From: JAKQHY01 sp034429475
GTDB taxonomy: Bacteria; Chloroflexota; Anaerolineae; B4-G1; SLSP01
NCBI GenBank assembly: GCA_034429475.1
Contig: DAOUGD010000344.1
Location: forward strand, 1-35,762
Direction: 5' to 3'
DNA length: 35,762 nt
Shown: piece after piece, positions 18,169 to 25,937 of the stretch
Layout of the letters: each line of letters opens with the position of its first letter
How positions within the stretch are numbered: position 1 is the first letter of the stretch
The notes under the pieces: generated by a model
What the model was told of the DNA's origin: nothing
What the model saw: only the letters and a program-made list of their open reading frames with translations
The model's database searches: none
Program-made: the position numbers and the translations under genes

Positions 18169-18938
18169 CCGAGTTGGCAACCTATCGGCGAACCGGCTGG
18201 ACGGTGCAGTATTGGCCGCAGATTGGCTCCACCAATGACGCGGCGCTGGCCGCCGGGCAGCAGGGCGCGGCGGAGGGCTTGCTCGTGCTGGCCGACGAAC
18301 AGACGGCGGGGCGCGGGCGGCTGGCGCGGCGGTGGGAGTCGCCGCCGGGGACGGGTCTCTTGATGTCGCTGTTGTTTCGCCCCCCGGAGCCGTTTGCCCA
18401 TTTCGCGGCGCGGGTCACGATGCTCTGCGGGCTGGCGCTGGTCGAGGCGGTGGAGACGGTGGGCGGGCTGGCGGCGGCCCTCAAGTGGCCGAACGACTTG
18501 ATCGTGACGGAGCCGGGGACGTGGCGCAAATTGGCCGGGATGCTCAGCGAGGTCGGGCTGGAAAACGGCGCGCCGGCCTTCCTGGTGGTGGGGATCGGGC
18601 TGAATGTGGCTGCGCCGCCGGCCGATTTGCCCGCGCTGGCCCCTCATGCGACCAGTCTCCTGGCAGAAACCGGGCGCGTTGTCAGCCGCGTCGCGCTGCT
18701 GGATGTGTTCCTGGCGCGGGTGGAGGCGTGGCGCGCACAGCTTCGTCAGGGCGTTGACCTGTGGCCGGCCTGGCGCGCGCGGCTGGCGTGGCTGGGACAG
18801 CCCGTCACGGTCCACACCCCCACCCAGGCAGTGGCGGGCGTGGCGGAAGATGTGGACGCGACCGGCGCGCTGCTCGTGCGCTTGCCCGATGGCCGCGTGC
18901 AGTCCTTCGCGGTGGGCGATGTAAGCCTGCGCGTTTGA
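18165..18938 (+). CDS. birA: Biotin--[acetyl-CoA carboxylase] ligase
   Basis: The 257-residue enzyme makes biotinyl-AMP and transfers biotin to a lysine of carboxylase carrier proteins. Family motifs are STND near the start, TAGRGRLARRW (48-57, biotinyl-AMP loop), KWPND (107-111), KLAGML with K122, and VVGIGLNV (141-148), followed by a C-terminal SH3-like domain. There is no N-terminal helix-turn-helix, so it is a catalytic (group I) ligase and not a biotin-operon repressor. The ATG at 18165 overlaps the upstream stop as ATGA, with GGAG upstream, making it the last gene of the overlapping set. Confidence 0.95.
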   Translation: MTELATYRRTGWTVQYWPQIGSTNDAALAAGQQGAAEGLLVLADEQTAGRGRLARRWESPPGTGLLMSLLFRPPEPFAHFAARVTMLCGLALVEAVETVGGLAAALKWPNDLIVTEPGTWRKLAGMLSEVGLENGAPAFLVVGIGLNVAAPPADLPALAPHATSLLAETGRVVSRVALLDVFLARVEAWRAQLRQGVDLWPAWRARLAWLGQPVTVHTPTQAVAGVAEDVDATGALLVRLPDGRVQSFAVGDVSLRV

Positions 18939-18995
18939 TTTTATGACAATATGATTTATGATGAAAAAAGTATTTCACTAAGGGGTGGTAACGTT

Positions 18996-19727
18996 ATGCG
19001 ATATGTAGTCATTTCCGACATCCACGGCAATTTTCCGGCTTTGCAGGCTGTTTTGGCGCACGCGCAACCGTTTGACGCAATCATGTGCCTGGGGGACATC
19101 GTGGGCTACGGGCCAAACCCCAACGAGTGTATCGAGCGTATCCGGGAATTCGAGTACGTTGCCATCGCCGGCAATCACGACTGGGGGGCCATTGGCCGGG
19201 CGGACCTGTACATTTTCAACAACGACGCGCGCCAGGCGCTCTACTGGACCCGGCAGGAATTGACGCCGGATAACACCACTTTCCTCACAGAACTGCCCAA
19301 GACGCTGCGGGTTGGGGAGAAAGTGCTCCTGGCGCATGGCAGTCCGCGCGAGCCAATTTGGGAATATCTGGTGGATATGCGCTCGGCCAAAGAGAATTTT
19401 ATGAAGTATGACTTTGAGCTGTGCCTGGTGGGCCACACGCATTTGCCGATGATGTTTGAATGGGAAGCGGAAGTGGAGCAGTCGCGCATCTTCTTGCCCG
19501 ACCTGGAGTCGCCATTGTCACTGGAGGGGCGGCGGATGATCATCAACCCCGGCAGTGTGGGGCAGCCCCGCGACGGCAATCCGCAGGCCAGCTACGCCAT
19601 TCTGGACACGGAGACGTGGTTGTGGACGCCGCGCCGCGTCCCCTACGCGGTCGAAATCACCCAGGAGCGGATGCGCGCCCGCGATCTGCCGGTGCGGTTG
19701 ATTGATCGGCTGGCAATGGGCCGATAG
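18996..19727 (+). CDS. Calcineurin-like metallophosphoesterase
   Basis: The 243-residue protein carries the full metallophosphoesterase ladder: SDIHGN (D8, H10), GDIVGYGPNP (D34), GNHD (N60, H61), LAHGSP (H114) and GHTH (146-149). It resembles the YfcE/PF12850-type phosphodiesterases and predicted Ser/Thr phosphatase-like proteins that use two metal ions. The ATG at 18996 is chosen because it sits after AAGGGGTGGT and begins exactly at the conserved RYVVISDIHGN. The substrate cannot be told from sequence. A strong hairpin follows the gene. Confidence 0.92.
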   Translation: MRYVVISDIHGNFPALQAVLAHAQPFDAIMCLGDIVGYGPNPNECIERIREFEYVAIAGNHDWGAIGRADLYIFNNDARQALYWTRQELTPDNTTFLTELPKTLRVGEKVLLAHGSPREPIWEYLVDMRSAKENFMKYDFELCLVGHTHLPMMFEWEAEVEQSRIFLPDLESPLSLEGRRMIINPGSVGQPRDGNPQASYAILDTETWLWTPRRVPYAVEITQERMRARDLPVRLIDRLAMGR

Positions 19728-19756
19728 AGATTTCTGGGTTTCGGATTTTTGATATA

Positions 19757-19787
19757 AAACCTCCGAGCTATACTAGCTCGGAGGTTT
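19757..19787 (+). terminator. Strong hairpin terminator after the phosphoesterase gene
   Basis: A perfect 14-bp stem (AAACCTCCGAGCTA at 19757-19770 and its complement at 19774-19787) closes a 3-nt loop. The A/U ends of the stem supply the short U-run, and the structure may work in both directions. It separates the phosphoesterase gene from the lipoprotein gene. Confidence 0.8.
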
Positions 19788-19852
19788 GCCTATCGGAACT
19801 TGGATAAGTATTGTGACGTCTTAACCGCATATTCGACAGAGGGAGGTTTGCA

Positions 19853-20788
19853 ATGAAAGCTAGAATGGTTTTATGTCTGTTGGTGTTAGTAGGACTGTTA
19901 GTGGGGTGTGGCGCCAGTAAGGCGGTTCCGACGATGGAGCCGGCCAGGGATATATCGTCGGTAAGTGATTCGGAATGGGCCGCCGACGAGGCCAAATCGG
20001 CTAGTTCGACGGTCAACGGCGGCGCGCCGGCGGCGCAGGAGCCAAGTCCGTCCGTAGGCGAAACCGTCAATCGAATGATCATCTACAACGGCGAGATCGC
20101 GCTGGTGGTGGAAGACACCGTCGCCTCGCAAGAGAAGATCACGACGCTGGCGAGCGAATGGGGCGGCTACATCAGCAACGCCAGCAGCTACGCCTACGAA
20201 GGTGGCCTGATGCGCATCACCCTGACGGTGCGCGTCCCTGCCGAGAAGTTCAACGAGGCGATGGCGGCGCTGCGCGCGATGGCGCTCGAAATCAGCAGCG
20301 AGACCATCGGCAGCCAGGATGTGACGCAGGAATACGTAGACCTGGAATCCCGGCTGAAGGCGTTGGAAGCGAAGGCAGCTCGGCTGGAAGAATTGATGGA
20401 TCAGGCCGAGGACACCGAAGCCGTGCTGGCCGTCTACGAGCAATTAAGCGCGACGCAGCAGGAGATCGAGCAGACGAAGGGCCGGATGCAATACCTGGAA
20501 CGCATGGCCGCAATGGCGACCATCACCGTAACACTGACGCCCGACGAGATGTCGCGTCCGATGGAGATCGCCGGGTGGCGACCTAGCGGCACACTCAAGC
20601 GTGCGGCCGAGGCGCTCATCAACACCTTCCAATTCCTGGTAGACGCGCTGATCTGGATTGTAGTCTGGGTCGTGCCCGTCTTCGCTTTCATCGGCCTGGT
20701 GCTGTTCATCCTCATCAAGCTGCTGGGCCTGATCTTCAAGCGGCGCAAGCCGAAGGCGCCGGTTGCCTCTGAACCGCCGGTCAAGTAA
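19853..20788 (+). CDS. DUF4349 lipoprotein
   Basis: The 311-residue protein has a lipoprotein signal with lipobox LLVGC (Cys19), then a Ser/Ala/Pro-rich linker to about residue 70. The DUF4349 domain follows (MIIYNGEIALVVEDT, WGGYISN, LTVRVPAEKF). A coiled coil covers about 158-215 (LESRLKALEAKAARLEEL). A C-terminal membrane helix spans about 261-292, then a basic tail. The protein should be tethered to the outer face of the membrane at the N-terminus and pass back through it at the C-terminus. The domain is common in Chloroflexota and Firmicutes; its role is unknown. A GGGAGG site supports the start. Confidence 0.9.
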   Translation: MKARMVLCLLVLVGLLVGCGASKAVPTMEPARDISSVSDSEWAADEAKSASSTVNGGAPAAQEPSPSVGETVNRMIIYNGEIALVVEDTVASQEKITTLASEWGGYISNASSYAYEGGLMRITLTVRVPAEKFNEAMAALRAMALEISSETIGSQDVTQEYVDLESRLKALEAKAARLEELMDQAEDTEAVLAVYEQLSATQQEIEQTKGRMQYLERMAAMATITVTLTPDEMSRPMEIAGWRPSGTLKRAAEALINTFQFLVDALIWIVVWVVPVFAFIGLVLFILIKLLGLIFKRRKPKAPVASEPPVK

Positions 20789-20789
20789 C

Positions 20790-20911
20790 AGGACTTACGC
20801 AAACCAGTGAAAATTTACCGCAGAGCACGCAAAACACGCAGAGATTTTTATAGGGTCTCAGCGCCCTCAGCGTGCTCTGCGGTGTAAAAGCGCCATCCTT
20901 GCGTAAGTCCT
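20790..20911. mobile_element. MITE-like element with 13-bp terminal inverted repeats
   Basis: The 122-bp element is bounded by perfect inverted repeats AGGACTTACGCAA (20790-20802) and TTGCGTAAGTCCT (20899-20911). A second perfect 14-bp inverted pair lies inside (ACCGCAGAGCACGC at 20817-20830 with its complement at 20870-20883). The inner part is made of 9-mer units of the type GCAGAGCAC. It encodes nothing, begins 2 nt after the lipoprotein stop, and ends on the stop codon of a recombinase remnant. No clear target-site duplication is visible. Confidence 0.7.
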
Positions 20912-21086
20912 ATGATAATGTTTCAGGTCTCCCGGCGTTAAGGTCCCCAGAGGCGTTGATCCGAATGATAACTTGCGTGGCGCTCAACCCCTCGATAAAC
21001 CACAGAAATACCTTGCGGATGATTTCGGCTTGTTCCGGCACGACCACACCGATAGGCCGCTGTCGGCGTCGTCCCCGCGATGCCTC
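20910..21086 (-). pseudogene. Remnant of a large serine recombinase
   Basis: A minus-strand reading frame of 58 codons between stops contains RPIGVVVPEQAEIIRKVF, then LWFIEGLSATQVIIRINASG. This matches the Recombinase-domain segment (PF07508) of large serine recombinases, where a pattern of the type PEEAEIVRRIFELYAEGLS leads into RLNAEG. No catalytic N-terminal resolvase domain and no zinc ribbon are present, and no start codon with a ribosome site is seen. It ends exactly where the MITE-like element begins, so it is a dead fragment of a former phage or integrative element. Confidence 0.65.
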
Positions 21087-21148
21087 CTAAAGATAACTGC
21101 TGCTATCAGCACAGAAAAATTACGCGCTTTTTAGAAACGAGTTTAGAA

Positions 21149-21201
21149 ATTTCTGTATCCTTATGAGAGTAAGTTGATAGATAGTGAGTTTTGACTACAA
21201 T
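21149..21201 (+). promoter_or_regulatory. Promoter block A (twin of 22104-22156)
   Basis: A TTGATA -35 (21174-21179) and TACAAT -10 (21196-21201) are spaced by 16 nt. They sit in a 53-bp block also found upstream of 22351 at the same length, with conserved ATTTCTGTA, GTAAGTTGATAG and TGACTACAAT cores. The start codon of the secreted-protein gene is about 45 bases downstream. Confidence 0.7.
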
Positions 21202-21248
21202 GAAGCGTAGAGTCCAAATCTTAGTTAGCCATTGTAAGGAGGTGGTAT

Positions 21249-21986
21249 ATGATTCAGCAGCAATCCCGTAAGTTTGGCTGGTATTCTCGTCTGCTCATTC
21301 TACTGGGGGTGTGTCTGATGTTGATCGGCGGTCTGCCGGTGATTGTCAACGCGGCTATCGCGGTGATCAACACCAACGACGGCGCGTGGGACGCGAACTG
21401 GGGCGCGGAGATGCGCGTGGACGGCGACGACGCCGGGGTGGATGACGATCTCGACATTGACACGTTTTGGGTGAATAGCGACGCGGCCTCGCCCACGACT
21501 TACTATTTCGGGGTGAGTACGGTCGCGGCACTGCGCACCTCTGGGGGCGTGCGTATCTGTGTCAAGATGGACTGTAACGGGGATGGCGACGTTACCGATG
21601 CGGAAGACAAAGTGATGGAAATGAATCCCGGCGATACTTATTACGACGTGAATGGCAATGCCAGCACGCCTTATGATACCAACCCGGCCACCGATGGTGA
21701 GTTTGTGGGCCGTTATGCCGAGGCCAAAACGAATACTAGCGGCAGCATTAGTTGGGCGACTTGTATGAACCAGAACCCGGTGGTGCAGGCTGAAGTCAGA
21801 AATGGTTTCTGTCCCAATGGGGGGACGTCGTCGTATGACGTAACCGAACTGCGCGGCTATGATCGAGCCACCGCTGTCCGTATGCAGAGTCTTTCAGGAC
21901 GGACGCCGGGTTGGGGCTGGCTGTTGAGCGGGCTGGCGCTGGTGGGCGCGGCCGTCGTTGTGGAGCATAAGCGGCGCGGGTGCTGA
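21249..21986 (+). CDS. Secreted EF-hand/dockerin-like protein with C-terminal membrane tail
   Basis: The 245-residue protein has a signal peptide or anchor (about 12-35) and an acidic stretch (DGDDAGVDDDLDID, 58-71). A canonical calcium loop lies at 108-119 (DCNGDGDVTDAE, ligands D108, N110, D112, E119). The C-terminus is LSGRTPGWGW followed by a hydrophobic helix (about 223-238) and EHKRRGC. That tail resembles sorting signals cut by sortase- or exosortase-like enzymes. The surface-exposed middle is not assigned to a family. The start follows a strong AAGGAGGTGG site and promoter block A. A terminator lies directly downstream. Function is unknown; calcium-stabilised surface display is the reasonable inference. 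Confidence 0.85.
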   Translation: MIQQQSRKFGWYSRLLILLGVCLMLIGGLPVIVNAAIAVINTNDGAWDANWGAEMRVDGDDAGVDDDLDIDTFWVNSDAASPTTYYFGVSTVAALRTSGGVRICVKMDCNGDGDVTDAEDKVMEMNPGDTYYDVNGNASTPYDTNPATDGEFVGRYAEAKTNTSGSISWATCMNQNPVVQAEVRNGFCPNGGTSSYDVTELRGYDRATAVRMQSLSGRTPGWGWLLSGLALVGAAVVVEHKRRGC

Positions 21987-22021
21987 CAGCGCAAAGCCGG
22001 TAGTGGTGGCTTCACCTTCCC

Positions 22022-22052
22022 TCGCCCCCGCGCGTGAACACGCCGGGGGCGA
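22022..22052 (+). terminator. Terminator after the secreted EF-hand protein gene
   Basis: A stem TCGCCCCCG (22022-22030) pairs perfectly with CGGGGGCGA (22044-22052) and is extended by inner GCG/CGC pairing. The tail TTTGTTTG follows on the plus strand. Confidence 0.8.
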
Positions 22053-22103
22053 TTTGTTTGTGGCTTGAAAGAGCAATCAGGCCGGTTTTGGTTGGGGTAC
22101 GAT

Positions 22104-22156
22104 ATTTCTGTAAACTTATAGGGGTAAGTTGATAGAAATTTGTTTCTGACTACAAT
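22104..22156 (+). promoter_or_regulatory. Promoter block B (twin of 21149-21201)
   Basis: TTGATA (22129-22134) and TACAAT (22151-22156) are spaced by 16 nt in a 53-bp block co-linear with block A. From here to the start at 22351 runs a leader of about 190 nt. Confidence 0.65.
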
Positions 22157-22350
22157 TACAGAAAGTACGGATTTATGCACACTTGGGTATGAGTAGGGCG
22201 TAAGCCAACTCTCCAACCCCTATTCCAGAAGTTTGATGCACAAGACAAGTTGTCGTACCCAGGGCTTTATATCGTTATGCGGCTTGATCATAGATGGAAG
22301 CTTTGACTCGCAATGACAAGTAAAATGTTGGCGAATATCAGGAGGGGATT
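22157..22350 (+). other. Untranslated leader of about 190 nt
   Basis: No gene is seen between promoter block B and the ATG at 22351. There is no long open frame with a ribosome site until CAGGAGGGG just before 22351, and no riboswitch fold was recognised. The length leaves room for a structured leader or a small RNA, but nothing in the sequence proves one. Confidence 0.4.
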
Positions 22351-23151
22351 ATGAAGTTAATTCGAGAGTACACACTAGCCTTAGTAAGCCTTGTTGTGAC
22401 GTTAGTACTCACATTGATTGCTGAGTATGTTCTTCAACTAACCCCCGAGGGAACTTATCTGACGTTCGCAACGGGTGCATTAATTACACTGGCAGTCACA
22501 CTTCTGGAGAAGAACCTAGAGACGAAGATCAAAGAGGAACTGGGAGAACGACTCGAACTGTATCACATGGTGACGAATATTGATGTTCCAGAGTTACAGT
22601 ATGAGGTCTCCAAGTTGGCAAAGGCACTAAGTACTGGCGAAATTCCATCACATATAGCATCGATCCGGTCAATGCGGTTACTTCAGGAAGTAAAACTCTC
22701 CATCCATGCTTCTGACTACAGTGAGACAAAGGACACGATCTACAGGTGGGAGGGATCGCGACTGCGGACGTGGTACAGGCTCAACCTGGAAGCCATTGAG
22801 AGAGGTGTGAATATTGAACGCATCTTCATACTTCCGCGAAGTGAGACCATAGTAGATGGAGTATGGGATGAACGAGTCCTTAGAATTCTGCAACGGCAAG
22901 CCAAGGATAATATAAAAGTTCGAATTCTTTGGACAGAGGATGTAACTCAGGGAGATTTGCCTCCTCAAAGAGACGTACTGAAGAATCTGGTGATCTTCGA
23001 CGATGAAGAAGTGTTGGAAACGACAAGACTAGAGACACGCTTGTATCGTTCACCATCTGAGAAGCTGTCGGAATGCCAGGCTACATATCAAGAGCAGATA
23101 AGATTCTCTCGTTGGTTGGAGGATGTTCTAACTGAGAGTTATAAGGAGTAA
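22351..23151 (+). CDS. Unrecognised two-helix membrane protein with cytoplasmic domain
   Basis: The 266-residue protein has two hydrophobic helices (about 8-30 and 35-52) with a short turn, then a soluble domain of about 200 residues. That domain begins with a charged helical linker (EKNLETKIKEELGERLELY). It continues with alternating helices and strands such as LNLEAIERGVNIERIFIL, NIKVRILW and LVIFDDEEVLE, then a C-terminal FSRWLEDVL helix. The alternation recalls phospholipase-D-like or Rossmann-type folds, but no HKD motif or other catalytic signature is visible. It looks more AT-rich than the genes to its left and right, has an AGGAGGGG site, and stops inside the ribosome site of the next small frame. 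Its place before hsdR/hsdMS suggests an accessory defence or membrane-effector role, which is inference. Confidence 0.8.
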   Translation: MKLIREYTLALVSLVVTLVLTLIAEYVLQLTPEGTYLTFATGALITLAVTLLEKNLETKIKEELGERLELYHMVTNIDVPELQYEVSKLAKALSTGEIPSHIASIRSMRLLQEVKLSIHASDYSETKDTIYRWEGSRLRTWYRLNLEAIERGVNIERIFILPRSETIVDGVWDERVLRILQRQAKDNIKVRILWTEDVTQGDLPPQRDVLKNLVIFDDEEVLETTRLETRLYRSPSEKLSECQATYQEQIRFSRWLEDVLTESYKE

Positions 23152-23157
23152 TTAAAG

Positions 23158-23304
23158 TTGGCCCTGTATTTTAAGAGTGTTCCGCCTATCCACGAGTTGC
23201 ACTGTCAGGTTTTCTTTCCGGGTGATAGAAACAGTGAACGAGAACACACAAGGTATGTAAGCTACCCCGACGTTTTACTCTATGGCGACAGAAAGGTTTT
23301 CTGA
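23158..23304 (+). CDS. Possible small ORF (48 aa) between membrane protein and hsdR
   Basis: A TTG at 23158 lies nine bases after AAGGAG (23143-23148), which overlaps the stop of the preceding gene, an arrangement typical of coupled translation. The frame runs 48 codons to TGA at 23302, six bases before the hsdR start. The product is polar, with HELHCQVFFPGDRN and YPDVLLYGDRKVF, and has no recognised domain. It may be a real small protein, the leader of hsdR (whose own ribosome site is poor), or a chance frame. Confidence 0.42.
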   Translation: MALYFKSVPPIHELHCQVFFPGDRNSEREHTRYVSYPDVLLYGDRKVF

Positions 23305-23310
23305 CATCTT

Positions 23311-25854
23311 ATGACCAAAAAAGAAGCTACTGCCCGCATCAAAATCAATCGCTTATTGGAAGCTGCCGGTTGGCGTTTCTTCCCTGACGGCAACGCCCCG
23401 GCCAACATCCAGCTTGAGCCGAGCGTTACCCTCCAGTCCCGCGACCTGGACGACCTGGGCGAGAACTTCGAGAAGGCGAAGAAGGGCTACGTAGACTTTC
23501 TCCTGCTGAACGAAAAGGGCTACCCGTTTATCGTCCTCGAAGCCAAAGCCGAGGACAAAGACCCGCTCATTGGCAAAGAGCAAGCCCGCAAATACGCCCG
23601 TTCCCTCAATTGCCGCTTCATCATCCTCTCCAACGGCAACCTGCACTATTTTTGGGACATTGACCGAGGCAATCCCTACCTTATCACCGCTTTCCCCACG
23701 CCCGAATCCGTTACCGGCTACCAGCGCGTCACACCCGACCCCCATCGGCTGATCAGCGAAACCGTCGAAGCGGATTACATCGTCCTCAGCCAACGCCCCG
23801 GCTACGCCGCCGAAGCCGCCTGGAAGAACCCGGCAGAACGCCCGGACTTCATCGCCAACAACGGCTTGCGCTTCCTGCGCCCCTACCAACTGCGCGCCAT
23901 TCACGCCCTGCAAGCCGCCGTCGCGGGCGGCAACGACCGCTTCCTCTTTGAAATGGCGACCGGCACCGGCAAGACCCTCACCGCCGCCGCGATTTGCCGC
24001 CTCTTTCTCCGCACCGGCAATGCGCGGCGCGTGCTGTTTCTCGTAGACCGTTTGGAACTGGAAAATCAGGCGAAGAAAGCCCTCGACGCCTACCTCAAAA
24101 ACGACTACGCCACCGTCATCTACAAAGAAACCCGCGACGAGTGGCGCAAAGCGGAGATCGTCGTCACCACCGTCCAATCGCTGCTCTTTAACAACAAATA
24201 CCGCCAGCTTTTCTCACCGACGGACTTTGACCTCGTTATCTCGGACGAAGCGCATCGCTCTATCAGCGGCAACGCCCGCGCCGTCTTTGACTACTTCATC
24301 GGCTACAAGCTCGGCCTCACGGCCACGCCCCGCGACTACCTCAAACACTTTGATACAGCTTCCCCCACCACCCGCGACCCCCGCGAGTGGGAGCGCCGCC
24401 TGCTGCTCGACACCTACCGCACGTTCGGGTGTTCCGGCGGACAGCCCACGTTCCGCTACTCGCTGATTGATGGCGTCAAAGATGGCTACCTCATCAATCC
24501 GACGGTGGTGGACGCCCGCACCGCCGTCACCGCCAAATTGCTTTCGGATGAGGGCTTTGTCGTCGAATTCCGCGACGACGAGGGCGAGGAGCAGACGGAG
24601 ACCTTCAAACAGCGCGAATTTGAAAAACGCTTCTTCTCCGACGCGACCAACCAGCTTTTCTGCAAGCTCTTTCTGGAAAACGCCCTGCGCGACCCTATCA
24701 GCGGCGAGATCGGCAAGTCTATCATCTTTGCCGTCAGCCAGAATCACGCCGCCCGCCTCACGCAGACCTTGAATCTAATGGCCGACCGGATGTATCCTGG
24801 CAAATATCAGTCCGACTTTGCCGTGCAGGTTACGTCGCTCATTCCCGACGCGCAGCAGTTCACGATCAACTTTGCCTACAATCGCTTGATGGGATCGGGC
24901 AACTTCCTCCCCACCTACAAGACCAGCAAAGCCCGCGTGTGCGTGACGGTAGGGATGATGACCACCGGCTACGATTGCCCGGACGTGCTGAACCTGGGAC
25001 TGTTCCGCCCGATCTTCTCGCCTACCGACTTCATCCAGATCAAAGGGCGCGGCACGCGGCGGCACAATTTCCTGGCGGAACTGCAAGACGCCGACTACGC
25101 CGCGCTCGTCGCGCAGCCGGAAAAGACCGCCTACAAGCTCTTTGACTTCTTCGCCAACTGCGAGTATTTTGAGGAAGATTACAATTACGATGAAGTGCTC
25201 CGCCTGCCCGTGGCCCCGGCTGCCGCTCCCTCAAGTCCTGCGGGAGAGCCAGCGCCGGGCGTTGTCATAGGCGCTTACGAGCACCTGGGCACCGACATCC
25301 TCGCCAGTATCAAAGAAGAAACGGTCGGCTACGAGGGGATGAAGATTGACCGGATGTTCTACGAGAAATTCGAGACCGCCGTGCGCGCCGATCCGGTCGT
25401 GGCCGCGGCGGTGGAGGCGGGGGAGTTGGAGCGGGCCGTGGAGTACGTGCAGCGCGAGGTGTTGAACAAGCCGGAAGAATACTACACGCTCGACAAACTC
25501 CGCAAGGCCGCCGCCGTAGACCGCCGCCTCACCCTGCGGGAAATCCTGGAAAAAGTGTTTGGGCTGATTCCGGGCTTCAAGTCCAAAGACGAATTGCTTG
25601 AGGAAGAATTCGCCAAGTTCATTGCCGACTACCAGCTTACCGACGCGGCGATCATTCCCGCCCTGCGGACTTTCTTCAAAGCCTACGCCAGCAGCGACCA
25701 GATTCGCGCCATCATTGAAAGCGGCCAGTACACCGACCTCGCCACCAACCCGATCTTCTCCGCCCGCGACTTGCGCGCCGTTCCCGCCGACTACCGCGAG
25801 CGGATTCCTGAATACATCAAAGACTACGTGCCGCTAAACCAGTTCACTACATAA
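23311..25854 (+). CDS. hsdR: Type I restriction endonuclease subunit R (EcoEI-like)
   Basis: The 847-residue subunit cleaves and translocates DNA in a type I restriction system. The nuclease domain shows D62 in YVDFLL and E77-A-K79 in IVLEAK, a PD-(D/E)xK site. The SF2 motor has ATGTGKT (216-222), SDEAHRS (311-317), LTATP (336-340) and the helicase-domain-2 segment MTTGYDCPDVLNLGLFRP and QIKGRGTRR. A C-terminal part (about 690-840) with FGLIPGFKSKDEL matches the EcoEI-type R C-terminal domain. All motifs are intact. Its partner, the HsdM-HsdS fusion, starts 83 bp downstream, separated by a palindromic repeat. The ribosome site is weak, so it may depend on the upstream frame. Confidence 0.95.
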   Translation: MTKKEATARIKINRLLEAAGWRFFPDGNAPANIQLEPSVTLQSRDLDDLGENFEKAKKGYVDFLLLNEKGYPFIVLEAKAEDKDPLIGKEQARKYARSLNCRFIILSNGNLHYFWDIDRGNPYLITAFPTPESVTGYQRVTPDPHRLISETVEADYIVLSQRPGYAAEAAWKNPAERPDFIANNGLRFLRPYQLRAIHALQAAVAGGNDRFLFEMATGTGKTLTAAAICRLFLRTGNARRVLFLVDRLELENQAKKALDAYLKNDYATVIYKETRDEWRKAEIVVTTVQSLLFNNKYRQLFSPTDFDLVISDEAHRSISGNARAVFDYFIGYKLGLTATPRDYLKHFDTASPTTRDPREWERRLLLDTYRTFGCSGGQPTFRYSLIDGVKDGYLINPTVVDARTAVTAKLLSDEGFVVEFRDDEGEEQTETFKQREFEKRFFSDATNQLFCKLFLENALRDPISGEIGKSIIFAVSQNHAARLTQTLNLMADRMYPGKYQSDFAVQVTSLIPDAQQFTINFAYNRLMGSGNFLPTYKTSKARVCVTVGMMTTGYDCPDVLNLGLFRPIFSPTDFIQIKGRGTRRHNFLAELQDADYAALVAQPEKTAYKLFDFFANCEYFEEDYNYDEVLRLPVAPAAAPSSPAGEPAPGVVIGAYEHLGTDILASIKEETVGYEGMKIDRMFYEKFETAVRADPVVAAAVEAGELERAVEYVQREVLNKPEEYYTLDKLRKAAAVDRRLTLREILEKVFGLIPGFKSKDELLEEEFAKFIADYQLTDAAIIPALRTFFKAYASSDQIRAIIESGQYTDLATNPIFSARDLRAVPADYRERIPEYIKDYVPLNQFTT

Positions 25855-25857
25855 TCT

Positions 25858-25922
25858 ACATGGATGGACAGGATGGACAGGATAAAAACAAAAAAAATCC
25901 TGTCTATCCTGTCCATCCATGT
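25858..25922. repeat. Palindromic 9-mer element, copy 1 (intergenic)
   Basis: Two 26-bp arms (25858-25883 and 25897-25922) pair with one mismatch around a 13-nt A-rich loop. The arms contain tandem GGATGGACA units. The element fills the space between the hsdR stop and the hsdMS ribosome site. A second copy, about 92% identical in the arms, is inside hsdMS. The hairpin could also lower read-through between the two genes. Confidence 0.85.
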
Positions 25923-25937
25923 TAAAAAAGGATAGTT

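Noticed and set aside
20872..21090. Plus-strand frame of 72 codons
   Set aside because: The recognisable similarity (serine recombinase) is on the opposite strand; the plus frame is its shadow plus repeat sequence.
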